A stretch of 64,000 nt of DNA from Pseudomonas simiae (lineage in GTDB: Bacteria; Pseudomonadota; Gammaproteobacteria; Pseudomonadales; Pseudomonadaceae): the NCBI RefSeq assembly GCF_900111895.1, contig NZ_FOKB01000002.1, positions 744,001 through 808,000 on the forward strand. Reading direction: 5' to 3'. The notes beneath the pieces were generated by a model. The model made no database searches. It was not told where the DNA came from and saw only the letters and a program-made list of their open reading frames with translations. The translations under genes were made by a program, and so were the position numbers. Shown piece after piece: positions 54,544-63,676 of the stretch. The stretch's first letter is position 1. Each line of letters begins with the position of its first letter.

Positions 54544-54617
54544 TGGAGCGGGTAGAGGGAATCGAACCCTCGTCGGAAGCTTGGGAAGCTACTGTTCTAC
54601 CATTAAACTATACCCGC
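54544..54617 (-). tRNA. tRNA-Gly (anticodon CCC)
   Basis: Minus strand starts GCGGGTATAGTTTAATGGTA and ends in the T-arm GAGGGTTCGATTCCCTC, acceptor TACCCGC, T and an encoded CCA. The anticodon loop TTCCCAA gives anticodon CCC. Acceptor pairs GCGGGTA with TACCCGC perfectly. One T-T mismatch is seen in the anticodon stem GTAGC/GCTTC. Close to E. coli glyU. 74 nt including CCA. Confidence 0.97.
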
Positions 54618-54631
54618 TCAGAGCGGCTGAC

Positions 54632-54660
54632 TTTGTACCAGATGTTCGCCGGGATTTGAA
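54632..54660 (-). promoter_or_regulatory. Probable promoter of tRNA-Gly
   Basis: Minus-strand TTCAAA (54655-54660) and TACAAA (54632-54637) are 17 bases apart, and the -10 is 15 bases from the tRNA 5' end. Confidence 0.45.
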
Positions 54661-54714
54661 GTTTTTCTTCAAAAATGTGTGGGTTACAGGTGTCACACAG
54701 GCGGACTGACCCAG

Positions 54715-54814
54715 TGTAGGAGCGAGCTTGCTCGCGAAAGACTCAAGCGCGCCGCGTTCCTCCAGGAAGCGAGCGTTATCCTTGACGTTCTTCGCGAGCA
54801 AGTTCGCTCCTGCA
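54715..54814. repeat. REPIN-like inverted pair, diverged GCGAGCTTGCTCGCGAA type
   Basis: TGTAGGAGCGAGCTTGCTCGC at the left faces GCGAGCAAGTTCGCTCCTGCA at the right, about 58 bases apart. It belongs to the TTGCTCGCGAA subtype but has GTAGGAG in place of GTGGGAG. Located after the phaG stop and before the tRNA promoter. Confidence 0.85.
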
Positions 54815-54826
54815 AGGGAGCGTATT

Positions 54827-55711
54827 TCAGAGTGCGAAGGCATGCTGTGTCTGGCCCTGTTGATAGCGCAACCGGCTGACCTGCCGCTCCGGTTTCAAGA
54901 AGCCCACGACTGCGTCCCGACTATCTCGGCACGCCGCCTTGTGCTCCATATCCAGGAAATGCCCCGTCGCCTGAATGGTGCTGAAGCTGCTGTTCGCCAC
55001 GTGCTGGCCAAACAGCTTGGCGTCCTGGGCGCTGGTGTATTCGTCCCATTCACCATTCAGAAACAACACCGGAATGTCGATCTGCCTGGCCGCCTTGAGG
55101 TAGCACAGGCGATCACTGTTCAGCACATGGCTGATGTGAAAGTGCATCTGCCCATATTCATGTTCGGCCAGACTGCTCACGTGCCGGTAGTTGAAACGCT
55201 TGAACAATGACGGCAGGTGTTTGCCGATGGTGCTGTTGACCAAATGGCCGACGCGGTCGCGGTCGAGGTTGCCGAGGTAGTCGACGCCGCGTTCCAGGTA
55301 GTCGCGCATCGGTGCGTTGATCACCGGCGAGAATGAGCTGATCACCGCCTTTTCCACGCGACGAGGGCGGTGGGCAAGGGCGACCAGGGCAGCGGCACCG
55401 CCCCAGGAAAAGGACAGTACGTGTTCGGCGGCGAAGTGGTCGATGAGCTCAAGCAAGATCTGGCCTTCGATTTCCTTGGTCAGCATCTGCTCATGACGGT
55501 TGTGGATTTTGGAGCGGCCAGCGTAGGGCTGGTCGTACAAAACCACATTGAATTGCGGGTACAGGCTTTTCACGGTTTGGGCGAAGGATGCCGTGGTGGC
55601 CATGGAGCCGTTGACCAGGATGATGGTCTTTTCAGCAGCGTCCGCGCGATAGAACTCCGTGTAAACCCGATACTGACCCTGTATATCCAACACAGCGATT
55701 TCTGGCCTCAT
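54827..55711 (-). CDS. phaG: (R)-3-hydroxydecanoyl-ACP:CoA transacylase/thioesterase
   Basis: 294 residues from the ATG at 55711 (AGGAG 9 bases upstream). Very like PhaG of P. putida as I remember it, from MRPEIAVLDIQGQYRVYTEF onwards. Alpha/beta hydrolase relative of RhlA: ILVNGSMATTASFAQ, FSFSWGG-type nucleophile elbow SFSWGGAAALVALAH (about 98-112), catalytic Asp in NGEWDEYTSAQDA and His in ATGHFLDMEHKA. It diverts 3-hydroxyacyl-ACP from fatty acid synthesis to mcl-PHA. No pha synthase genes are in the window. A RhlA homologue is the main alternative. Confidence 0.92.
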   Translation of the reverse strand: MRPEIAVLDIQGQYRVYTEFYRADAAEKTIILVNGSMATTASFAQTVKSLYPQFNVVLYDQPYAGRSKIHNRHEQMLTKEIEGQILLELIDHFAAEHVLSFSWGGAAALVALAHRPRRVEKAVISSFSPVINAPMRDYLERGVDYLGNLDRDRVGHLVNSTIGKHLPSLFKRFNYRHVSSLAEHEYGQMHFHISHVLNSDRLCYLKAARQIDIPVLFLNGEWDEYTSAQDAKLFGQHVANSSFSTIQATGHFLDMEHKAACRDSRDAVVGFLKPERQVSRLRYQQGQTQHAFAL

Positions 55712-56015
55712 GTCGTAAGACTCCTGGCAAGCGGGTAGGGCGCGCAGATCACTCTGCACGAGCTTTGTGACAGGTAGGCATACGCCTGGAAAAGGAGGCC
55801 CATGTCGATCCAATGACGGCTGGCCGACGGGTGTTGTTAGGGCGGGCTGTTTGCCGGGAAGGCCCGTGGATCAAGCGCGGGCGGGGCAAGGTGTTTCTTG
55901 GAGGTTATAGGCGACTCGCCAGTCATATTTGAACTGGTGATCCTGATTCAAGCAGCAGAGCGGGCACCTCGCAAGGCGGTGAAGCGGTTTTTTGCCATCA
56001 CCGGCTGAACGGTCA
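55712..56015. other. Intergenic region between rsuA and phaG
   Basis: 304 bases between same-strand genes. No supported gene; a short frame with CPLCC near 55900 on the minus strand has no start or context and is not called. The region should hold the phaG promoter, but I see no convincing -35/-10. Confidence 0.5.
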
Positions 56016-56708
56016 TCAGACCATTCGGATTTCGTCGTCGGTAAGTGCTCGATACTCCCCCGGTGCAAGGGCGGCATCCAGCACCAAGGGCCCCATGCGC
56101 TCGCGATGCAGGCCGACGACCTTGTTATCAAAGTGCCCGAACATGCGCTTCACCTGGTGATAGCGCCCTTCGATGATGCTCAGCCGCGCAGTTCTCGGTC
56201 CCAGCAACACCAGTTCGGCGGGTTGGGTAGTCAGGTCTTCGAAGGCGAAATACAGGCCGCGGGCAAACGTTGCGGCGTAGTCCGACCCGATGTCCTGCTC
56301 GGTCTCCACAAGGTAGACCTTGGGCAGTTTGGTCTGCGGCTGCGTCAGGCGACGCGACCATTGGCCGTCGTTGGTGATCAGCATCAGACCGGTGGTGTTG
56401 AAGTCGAGGCGACCGGCAATGTGCAATTCATCTTTGTCCGGCTCATCGAGTAAATCCAGCACCGTCGGATGTTGCGGATCCGCCGTGGCGCTCACGCAAC
56501 CCTGGGGCTTGTGCAGCATGAAATAGCGTGCCGGTTTACCCGCCTGCAGCACCTCATCGTCAACGCATACGCGGCTGAATGCGCGCACCTCATGATGGGG
56601 ATCGCTGACCGCCACGCCATCGACCGACACCCGCTGCTCAACCAGCAGCAGACGCACTTGCTTGCGATTGAAACGCGGCAGATTACTGAGGAAACGATCG
56701 ACCCGCAT
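56016..56708 (-). CDS. rsuA: 16S rRNA pseudouridine(516) synthase RsuA-like
   Basis: 230 residues. S4 domain at the N-terminus (MRVDRFLSNLPRFNRKQVRLLL), then the catalytic motif GRLDFNTTGLMLITNDG with the Asp (about 100-116), and the C-terminal EGRYHQVKRMFGHFDNKV. Isomerises U516 in 16S rRNA; RluE/F are similar, so this is the likely but not proven subtype. ATG overlaps the preceding CWC gene stop by one base (TAATG). Confidence 0.9.
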   Translation of the reverse strand: MRVDRFLSNLPRFNRKQVRLLLVEQRVSVDGVAVSDPHHEVRAFSRVCVDDEVLQAGKPARYFMLHKPQGCVSATADPQHPTVLDLLDEPDKDELHIAGRLDFNTTGLMLITNDGQWSRRLTQPQTKLPKVYLVETEQDIGSDYAATFARGLYFAFEDLTTQPAELVLLGPRTARLSIIEGRYHQVKRMFGHFDNKVVGLHRERMGPLVLDAALAPGEYRALTDDEIRMV

Positions 56709-56920
56709 TACGTCGGCTCAACGCCACGCAATTGTTCATCGACCTGGGCGCAACGCGGGCACAGGCAAGCCTTGTTGCGCAATTCGTCGGGCAAGGCCCG
56801 GAGGACTGCCGGGTCGATGGTGACGCTGTAGCACCAGCACGGCTGGTCGACCGTACGTGGGTCAGCCAGGGAGCAGTCGTTGCGGGCGCCGCAGGCGGGG
56901 CAAAGGGTTGGCGTGGTCAT
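56708..56920 (-). CDS. Small cysteine-rich CWC-type protein
   Basis: 70 residues. Eight cysteines in zinc-ribbon-like pattern: LCPACGARNDC, QPCWCYSV and ACLCPRCAQ. The order matches the Cys_rich_CWC family. Role unknown. Coupled to rsuA by TAATG, so expressed with it. Confidence 0.87.
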   Translation of the reverse strand: MTTPTLCPACGARNDCSLADPRTVDQPCWCYSVTIDPAVLRALPDELRNKACLCPRCAQVDEQLRGVEPT

Positions 56921-57004
56921 GGGCAGGTTCAGGCTGGATCGGGCAAGGTTCCGGAGAATCCCGGTATGCCTTGTACGATACAGGGCCGCCCCTGCCCAGG
57001 CTAC

Positions 57005-58627
57005 TTAGAGCTGGAACTTGCTGACCAGTACGTTGAACGAAGTGGCCAGGCGCGACAGGTCCTGGCTGGACGCGTTGGTCTGATGGGCACCGGCCGCGGT
57101 CTGAGTGGACAAGTCCTGGATGTTCAGCAAGTTGCGGTCCACTTCGCGGGCCACCTGGGCCTGCTCCTCCGAGGCCGAGGCGATCACCAGGTTACGCTCA
57201 TTGATCTTCGCCACACTGGCGGTGATTCGTTGCAGCGCTTCGCCGGCGTTCTGCGCGAGGGTCTGGGTGTTGTTGGCCCACGTCAGGCTCTTGTTCATTG
57301 CCGCGACTGCATCGTCGGCGCCGGTCTGCACATCACCAATCATCTTTTCGATATCGACCGTGGATATCTGGGTGCGGTGGGCCAGCGCCCGCACTTCATC
57401 GGCGACCACCGCGAAACCACGTCCTTGCTCACCCGCGCGGGCGGCTTCAATGGCCGCGTTGAGGGCCAGCAGGTTGGTCTGGTCGGCGATGCCGCGGATC
57501 ACATCGATGACCTTGCCGATTTCTCGCACTTGGCCGGCGAGGTCTGCAACCGATTGTGTGGAGTCGTTGATCTCGACCACCATCGAACTCATGCCGGACA
57601 CTGCCTGCTCCACTTGCTGGCGGCCATCTTCGGCCTCGGTGGTGGCCTGGCGCGAGGCTTCGGAGGTGGAGACGGCGTTGCTGGCCACTTCGTCCACGGC
57701 GGCGGTCATCTGGTTGACGGCGGTGGCTGCTTGTTGGATTTCATCGTTCTGGCGGGTCAGGCCGCGGCTGCTTTCATCAGTGACCGCACTCAGTTCCTCA
57801 GCCGCCGATGCAAGTTGGTCGGACGCGTTGGCGATTTCCACGAGGGTGCTTTTCAGGCCGCCTTGCATGTCCGACAGCGCCATCAGCAGTTGCCCGGCTT
57901 CGTCGGTGCGCTCGGTGATGATGGCCTGGGTCAGGTCGCCCTGGGCAATGCGTTGTGCGCTCTGTACGGCTTGAGCGATGGGACGGGTGATCAGGCGGGT
58001 GATCAACACACCGATGATGATCGCAATGAGGAAGGCCAGCACAATGCCGCTGATCATCCACGTCAACGCGCTGTTGCGCAGCTCATCGGCGGCGACCGCG
58101 CCTTCCTTGATCTGGCGGTTATTGGACTCGATCATCACGCGGATCAGCTCACGCGCCTGGCGGAACAGTTCATTGTTGCTGGTGTTGAGCTGGGCACGGG
58201 CCTGGTCGACTTGGCCGCCATCGAGCAGTGCCATGATGCGTTCGGAACTGCTGATGTAGGTGGGCCAGATCTGGTCGAGTTTGTCGCCCGCCGCCCGTTC
58301 GTCATCTTCCAGCGGGGTTGCGCGGTAGGTGGCGTAGGACGCCTGACTGCGCTTGAGTTCCTGGGCTATATCCTGGCGCACGCGGTCGCGATCCTGCGGG
58401 GAGACGTCACCCTTGCTGGCATCCATCAAGCGGTACAGGCCGCGGTTGTGGGCCACCAGACCGTTGAGGGTGGCGGCCGTGTTGCTCACCGAAACCAGGT
58501 TGTTGGAAAACGTCAGTTCCAATGCCGTGGAGAGGCGAACCACCCCTTTGATTCCCAGCAGGCCTACCGCTAGGGTGACCAGCGCACACAGTAGAAACGA
58601 GAGCAGCAGTTTGGTTGAAATCTTCAT
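57005..58627 (-). CDS. Methyl-accepting chemotaxis protein
   Basis: 540 residues. Transmembrane helix 1 about 7-28 ([20 protein letters not shown]), periplasmic four-helix-bundle sensor (4HB_MCP type) to about 185, transmembrane 2 ([20 protein letters not shown]), HAMP ([20 protein letters not shown]), and signalling domain with the conserved tip [19 protein letters not shown]. No C-terminal CheR-docking pentapeptide; it ends NVLVSKFQL. The ligand is unknown. A stand-alone gene. Confidence 0.95.
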   Translation of the reverse strand: MKISTKLLLSFLLCALVTLAVGLLGIKGVVRLSTALELTFSNNLVSVSNTAATLNGLVAHNRGLYRLMDASKGDVSPQDRDRVRQDIAQELKRSQASYATYRATPLEDDERAAGDKLDQIWPTYISSSERIMALLDGGQVDQARAQLNTSNNELFRQARELIRVMIESNNRQIKEGAVAADELRNSALTWMISGIVLAFLIAIIIGVLITRLITRPIAQAVQSAQRIAQGDLTQAIITERTDEAGQLLMALSDMQGGLKSTLVEIANASDQLASAAEELSAVTDESSRGLTRQNDEIQQAATAVNQMTAAVDEVASNAVSTSEASRQATTEAEDGRQQVEQAVSGMSSMVVEINDSTQSVADLAGQVREIGKVIDVIRGIADQTNLLALNAAIEAARAGEQGRGFAVVADEVRALAHRTQISTVDIEKMIGDVQTGADDAVAAMNKSLTWANNTQTLAQNAGEALQRITASVAKINERNLVIASASEEQAQVAREVDRNLLNIQDLSTQTAAGAHQTNASSQDLSRLATSFNVLVSKFQL

Positions 58628-58889
58628 GGGTCAGGTCCGAACAGGGTAGCGAAGGGCGCACGCTAGAGCCTCCCTGGCTTTGTGCGATGTCATAGTGACA
58701 TCATCGCAATTGAGAAAGTTGCGAGCCAGACAAATTTACTGAACCGATAAAGCTGGCGCAGATGTATCAAGCTGTTGCGAAAACGCACCAGATTCCGTTT
58801 TTGATGTCAGATGTCTCGTCATTCAGTGAAAGCTGAATGCCGCCCTCCCGCGTCGCTGGAGGCGCTCTTCCGCGGTCCAGGAGGCCGCC

Positions 58890-59255
58890 ATGTATCGACG
58901 ACTGCTGCTCAGCGCTTTACTCGGTCTGACCCTTTCCGCTTGTGTGCCTTATTACGATGGAGGCCAGAGCTACTATCGGTCCGAGGTCTACACATCACCG
59001 GCGCCGGTGTATTACTACGGTGGTGGTACGGCGTACCCGTATCGGCGTGACTACTACCCTGCACCGCGCTATTACGCGCCACAACCGCGCTACTACTCAG
59101 CGCCGCGTTATTACCAGCCGGCCCCGCGTTATTACGGACCGCGCGCCGGTTACCGGCCTTACCCGAACCAAGGCTGGGGCGGCGGTAACCGTTGGGGGAA
59201 TGGCGGGCACGGCCGCGGTTCCGACCATGGAGGTGGTCGCGGCGGTCACCGTTGA
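58890..59255 (+). CDS. Tyr/Pro/Gly-rich lipoprotein with PRYY repeats
   Basis: 121 residues; lipoprotein signal MYRRLLLSALLGLTLSAC (Cys18). The mature part is low complexity: five copies of PRYY at about four-to-nine-residue spacing between residues 57 and 82, then a Gly/His/Arg-rich tail. Similar lipoproteins occur in pseudomonads, but no function is known. RBS AGGAGG precedes the ATG by six bases. The terminator at 59270-59296 follows. Confidence 0.8.
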   Translation: MYRRLLLSALLGLTLSACVPYYDGGQSYYRSEVYTSPAPVYYYGGGTAYPYRRDYYPAPRYYAPQPRYYSAPRYYQPAPRYYGPRAGYRPYPNQGWGGGNRWGNGGHGRGSDHGGGRGGHR

Positions 59256-59269
59256 CACGTCTGCATTGC

Positions 59270-59296
59270 AAGCGGCGCACGAAGCGCCGCTTTTTT
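59270..59296 (+). terminator. Rho-independent terminator after PRYY lipoprotein gene
   Basis: AAGCGGCGC/GCGCCGCTT 9-bp stem with a 5-base loop, followed by T6. It lies 15 bases after the stop. Confidence 0.9.
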
Positions 59297-59307
59297 ATGG
59301 GCAACTG

Positions 59308-60420
59308 CTAGTAATCGGACAGGTCGGCCAGGGGGTGGCGACCTTCCCAGGCCTTATTGAAATGCGCCTGCACCACCGCATCCGGAATCGCGTTGATATC
59401 CGGCCAGTGCCAATGGGGCGTCTGGTCCTTGTCGATCAACCGCGCACGCACGCCTTCGCTGAATTCCGGGTGACGGCAGCAATTGAGGCTTATGGTGTAT
59501 TCCATCTGGAACACTTGGGCCAGGGACAAATGCCGGCCGCGCTGGATCTGTTCCCACACCAGGTGCGCGGTCAACGGGCAGCCTTCGCTGAGCGTCTTGC
59601 CGGCCCGGCTGAACAGCGGGTCAGCGTGTTCGCGCAGCTGGCTCAAGGCCCGCCAGGCACAGCGCACATCGCCTACGTCCAGCCATTCGTCGATCTGTGC
59701 CCGGCGTGGCAGCCATTGTGCCTGCGGTTGTTGCTCGACAGCTTCCTGGGCCAACGCCTTGAGGAGGCTGTTGAGCTGCATTGAGGTTTGCTCCTGCCAG
59801 TTCAGTTGCAGCAGGCCGTCGAGCAGTTCGTCTTGCTGGTCGTCGCGCAAGAAGCGGTCGGCCAGTCCCAGGTCCAAAGCGTCGCGGCCGTTGATATGGG
59901 CGCCCGTGAGGCCCAGGAACAACCCGAGCTTGCCTGGCAGCCGCGACAGGAACCAACTGGCGCCGACGTCCGGGTACAGCCCGATGCTGATCTCTGGCAT
60001 GGCCAACCGACTGCTCGGCGTGACGATGCGCACCGCCGCACTTTGCAGCAGGCCCATCCCACCCCCCAGTACGTAGCCATGGCCCCAGCAAATCAGCGGT
60101 TTCGGGTAGGTGTGCAGGCGATAATCAAGGCGGTATTCCGCCGCAAAGAACTGCGCAGCCAGGGCCGGGACAGCGCCTGGCTGTTCCCTGCAAGCCTGAA
60201 CCAGGCTGCGCACTTCACCACCGGCGCAAAATGCCTTGGGGCCGTTGCCGCGCAGCAGCACGCAGACAATGTTCGGATCCTTGGCCCAAGTGTCCAGGCG
60301 TTCGCCCAGGGCGAGGATCATCGGCAAGGAGAGCGCATTGAGGGACGTTTCAGCATCGAGGCTGGCGATACCGATGCGGGCACCGTCGCTGCCGGTCAGT
60401 TCTTCGAAGTGCAGGTTCAT
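59308..60420 (-). CDS. 3-hydroxyisobutyryl-CoA hydrolase-like enoyl-CoA hydratase/isomerase family protein
   Basis: 370 residues from the ATG at 60420 (MNLHFEELTGSDGARIG). Crotonase fold: AFCAGGEVRSLVQ (oxyanion hole, about 72-84), GHGYVLGGGMGLLQS (about 118-132) and EISIGLYPDVGASWFLSRLPG. The EISIGLYPDVG motif and the long C-terminus place it with HIBYL-CoA hydrolases of valine breakdown rather than hydratases. It is alone and divergent from ung. Confidence 0.87.
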   Translation of the reverse strand: MNLHFEELTGSDGARIGIASLDAETSLNALSLPMILALGERLDTWAKDPNIVCVLLRGNGPKAFCAGGEVRSLVQACREQPGAVPALAAQFFAAEYRLDYRLHTYPKPLICWGHGYVLGGGMGLLQSAAVRIVTPSSRLAMPEISIGLYPDVGASWFLSRLPGKLGLFLGLTGAHINGRDALDLGLADRFLRDDQQDELLDGLLQLNWQEQTSMQLNSLLKALAQEAVEQQPQAQWLPRRAQIDEWLDVGDVRCAWRALSQLREHADPLFSRAGKTLSEGCPLTAHLVWEQIQRGRHLSLAQVFQMEYTISLNCCRHPEFSEGVRARLIDKDQTPHWHWPDINAIPDAVVQAHFNKAWEGRHPLADLSDY

Positions 60421-60556
60421 CGTGACCTCAATCGATACGTTGGAGGATGAGTATGATCGCTTCGTAGGAAAGTGTCGGTGGTGTGTCAGATCAATTGACA
60501 AGCGGGGTCGGCTTTCCTAGGGTTCGCCTCATTCTTTTTGACAAGACCATTCAACC

Positions 60557-61249
60557 ATGACCGAAGACGACCGTATCAAACTCGAACCCAGCTGGAAACA
60601 CGCCCTGCGGGATCAGTTCGAGCAGCCGTACATGGCCCAGCTGCGCGAGTTCCTGCGCCAGGAACATGCCGCCGGCAAAGAGATCTACCCGCCCGGCCCG
60701 CTGATTTTCAACGCGCTCAATTCCACGCCGTTGCATAAGGTCAAAGTCGTGATCCTCGGCCAGGACCCGTACCACGGCCCCGGCCAGGCCCACGGCCTGT
60801 GCTTCTCGGTGCAACCGGGTGTGCCGGCGCCGCCGTCACTGGTCAATATCTATAAAGAGCTCAAGCGCGACCTGAACATCGACATCCCCAATCACGGCTA
60901 CCTGCAAAGCTGGGCCGACCAGGGCGTGCTGATGCTCAACACCACCATGACCGTCGAGCGCGCCAACGCCAACGCCCATGCGGGCAAGGGCTGGCAGTTC
61001 TTTACCGATCGGATTATCGAGGTGGTCAGCGAACATCAGCCGCACCTGGTGTTTTTGCTCTGGGGCGCTCATGCCCAAGGCAAGCAGAAGCTGATCGATG
61101 CCACCAAGCACCTGGTGCTGACCTCGGTGCACCCGTCGCCACTGTCGGCGTATCGCGGGTTTTTGGGTTGCGGGCATTTCAGTCGCACCAACAAGTTTCT
61201 TGAGCAGAATGGCGAGACGCCGATCGAGTGGCGGTTGCCGCCTGTCTGA
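60557..61249 (+). CDS. ung: Uracil-DNA glycosylase
   Basis: 230 residues. Family 1 motifs: [22 protein letters not shown] with the catalytic Asp (about 64-85), LLWGAHAQ (about 172) and [18 protein letters not shown] (catalytic His, DNA-binding loop). Removes uracil from DNA. It starts 136 bases from the divergent hydrolase gene. A weak hairpin GCGGGGG/CCCCCGC at 61257-61277 follows, without a T run. Confidence 0.97.
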   Translation: MTEDDRIKLEPSWKHALRDQFEQPYMAQLREFLRQEHAAGKEIYPPGPLIFNALNSTPLHKVKVVILGQDPYHGPGQAHGLCFSVQPGVPAPPSLVNIYKELKRDLNIDIPNHGYLQSWADQGVLMLNTTMTVERANANAHAGKGWQFFTDRIIEVVSEHQPHLVFLLWGAHAQGKQKLIDATKHLVLTSVHPSPLSAYRGFLGCGHFSRTNKFLEQNGETPIEWRLPPV

Positions 61250-61461
61250 TGGTTGTGCGGGGGCAAGTTTCCCCCGCTCCCGCAAGTCATTGTTTGACGG
61301 TGCTTTGGTCGTGCGTTTCACGCAAACCAAGCACTTTCGGCCCGGCCGTACCTGTTAGTTCTGACAGTATCCGTTTCGGCTTCAATCGCATTAACTCCTC
61401 TCTCTGGTCTCTGTAACCGATGGCCAATAACCCTCACTGAGGCTTGCCGAGGAGAGTAGAC

Positions 61462-63483
61462 ATGCCAAAACCTGAACCCATTGGAGTGACAAACGCCGGC
61501 ATTCTGGAGTTGCACGCACCGTTGGCGCCTGACTCACTGGATTTGATGCCTGACGATGACGGCCGGAAAATACCTGTGTCGTTTCAAAGCACGGGACTGC
61601 GCGTTGAGGTGCCTGAACTTCCGCCCGGCAGTGATAGTCTCGATCCGGGCGATATAACGGTATTCAAGTGGTATTGGGATGACGCTCTGTTTGAGACCAA
61701 AAAGCTGGAGGCGCCCTATGACGAATCCGACCTGCCTGATGTCGATGCCGTGGTGCCTTCGTATCTTATGGATGTCGGCGGGCTGCATCGTCTGAAATAC
61801 GAAGTGGTCTTGAGAGAAAGCAGCGGCAACCCTGGCGTTGCCTCATTCATAACCCTGTTGGACAGCGACAGGGTCGGCCCGAATCAGGGGCAGCGCGGAC
61901 CGCGGTTGCGGTTTTCTGCGCAGATCGATGCCGAAGGCGTCACCGACGCATACCTGGATGATCCAGCCAATGGAAATCAGGTGGTCGGCACTATCGCTCC
62001 TCTGTGGTTGGACGCCCGTTTAGGTGACGTTGTCGAGGGTTATCTGACCCTATTGCCCTTCCACAAACCTGCGCGCAAACGTAGCCGCCGTCTGGACATT
62101 GTTGCCACGACAGAGATCACACAAGAGCACAAAAACGGGACTCGACCTGTTGAATTACATTTTCCCGGCGACTATCTGCGCGGGTTGAAAAATGCCGAGT
62201 ACAACGGCCTCTATTATCTGCGCGACCGCTCGGGCCGCGAGTCTGGCCCTTCCCTTACTTCCCCTCTATTGATCAGTTTGACGCCGACGCCCGTCGAGCT
62301 GCGTCCTGTTCAGATACCTCAATTGGCGGACGGCCTGATAAACCTCGATGACGCCCGCCAAAAACCGGATGGCGTGTACATGCAAATCCTCGAAGTATAC
62401 GGCGCCGCGCCGGGGGATTTTTTGCATCCTTTCTGGGACCGTATACCCCTGGCTTCTATCCAGATTACCGAGATTCAGGCGTGGCCTATCACCGTCCGCA
62501 TTCCGTATTCAGTGTTGGCCAGTGGCGGTTATGAGTACACACCAGGGGTGATCCGAGCAGAATACAACTGGCAGCGGGGGACTGCGCCCGCGAGGCCTTC
62601 GGCCACCCGGTTTGTTCCGGTTAACCTGACCGTGGCAGGGGATGTGAGCCCTGACAATCCGAAACCGACCAACCACTTGCTGCCGGTGGTGACCGTCAAA
62701 GGTAAAGATGGTGACAACCAGTTGAGCGTGAATGATGAAGGGCTGCGCGTACGTGTGGTGGCCCCTCTATACAACAATCCGAAACCAGGTGAATTGCTGG
62801 AGTTGATGGCGGGCACCCATCCAGGACCGATTGCGACGTATGAAGTGAAACTGGGGGACACGGCCGGGAAGGAAGTCGAATGGTTTGTCGACTGGGCCTT
62901 CATCGAGATTCTGGCGGGCGGGCTGGTTCCGTTCTTTTATTGGACCTTCAACGGCGTTAACAGGCAGCGAGCACGGGATACGCCGGTATTAATCAACATC
63001 ATCCCGATTGTGGGGTTGAAAGACCTCGAGTATGTCGGGGTGACCTACGACACAGGCCCGGATTCCGGGTTTATCAGTTGCTCTTTGCGGCCGTGGGTTA
63101 ACGGCGTGGGCGTCAAGATTCCTGGGGATGAGAGCCGGTTGGCCCCAGGCGATGAGCTGAAATTACACTGGGCCAGTTATGCGCATCCCGCCGGCTTTTC
63201 CGGTGCGGTCATCCCTGAAACCATCCAGACCTTTAAGCATACGCTGACCGGGAATGAACACCGTGACGGATATACCTTTCAGGTGCCGTTCGTTCCGTAC
63301 ATCAAGGCACCCGGTCTGGTAGAGCCTGCGCCGGGCCAGACTGAGCCTCGCCATGGCTCGGCTGTCGCACGCTACCAGGTCATCAGGCCCTTTGGCGCAG
63401 GCATGGGCTATTCCGGTCGCAAGTTGGTGTACATCAAGTTGACTCGCCTGGCTGGCCAGCCGCCTTGTCTTTCGGATGATTAA
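61462..63483 (+). CDS. Large protein of repeated beta-type modules, unknown function
   Basis: 673 residues from the ATG at 61462 (RBS GGAGAG); an upstream TTG is less likely. No signal peptide, transmembrane segment or known catalytic motif. The sequence falls into about five modules of 110-140 residues, each with a pattern of the type GDxVxxYW and a following YxV strand (DPGDITVFKWYWDD, DARLGDVVEGYL, GAAPGDFLHPFWD, KPGELLELM, APGDELKLHWASY). This suggests tandem Ig-like beta sandwiches. I recall similar large unannotated proteins in P. fluorescens-type genomes. Slightly lower GC than neighbours. Next gene may be related. Confidence 0.75.
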   Translation: MPKPEPIGVTNAGILELHAPLAPDSLDLMPDDDGRKIPVSFQSTGLRVEVPELPPGSDSLDPGDITVFKWYWDDALFETKKLEAPYDESDLPDVDAVVPSYLMDVGGLHRLKYEVVLRESSGNPGVASFITLLDSDRVGPNQGQRGPRLRFSAQIDAEGVTDAYLDDPANGNQVVGTIAPLWLDARLGDVVEGYLTLLPFHKPARKRSRRLDIVATTEITQEHKNGTRPVELHFPGDYLRGLKNAEYNGLYYLRDRSGRESGPSLTSPLLISLTPTPVELRPVQIPQLADGLINLDDARQKPDGVYMQILEVYGAAPGDFLHPFWDRIPLASIQITEIQAWPITVRIPYSVLASGGYEYTPGVIRAEYNWQRGTAPARPSATRFVPVNLTVAGDVSPDNPKPTNHLLPVVTVKGKDGDNQLSVNDEGLRVRVVAPLYNNPKPGELLELMAGTHPGPIATYEVKLGDTAGKEVEWFVDWAFIEILAGGLVPFFYWTFNGVNRQRARDTPVLINIIPIVGLKDLEYVGVTYDTGPDSGFISCSLRPWVNGVGVKIPGDESRLAPGDELKLHWASYAHPAGFSGAVIPETIQTFKHTLTGNEHRDGYTFQVPFVPYIKAPGLVEPAPGQTEPRHGSAVARYQVIRPFGAGMGYSGRKLVYIKLTRLAGQPPCLSDD

Positions 63484-63486
63484 AAC

Positions 63487-63520
63487 GTTGCATAACTGTC
63501 AGATTTGACAGTTATGCAAC
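63487..63520. promoter_or_regulatory. 15-bp perfect inverted repeat
   Basis: GTTGCATAACTGTCA-GATT-TGACAGTTATGCAAC starts 4 bases after the stop of the repeat protein. There is no T run after it, so a simple terminator is not certain; it may be an operator or a 3'-end stabiliser. Confidence 0.65.
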
Positions 63521-63676
63521 CTTCTCAAAGTCTATTCAATGAACGAGACATCATCAGGTTTGTGAAGCCATACCAGTTGAACGTCAGTTGTTTCCTTGAG
63601 TAATGACAGCCGGGTGTGTGGTCAAGCATGCCTTGTATACCCGGACAGATACCTATCCTTATCAGGAGTTAGAGTT

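Noticed and set aside
55871..56131. Minus-strand frame with CPLCC and HQFKYDW
   Set aside because: Zinc-ribbon-like at first sight, but the 5' half runs inside rsuA in another frame and only one CxxC is present.
61257..61277. Terminator after ung
   Set aside because: A 7-bp GC stem is present, but no T run follows, so I do not call a rho-independent terminator.
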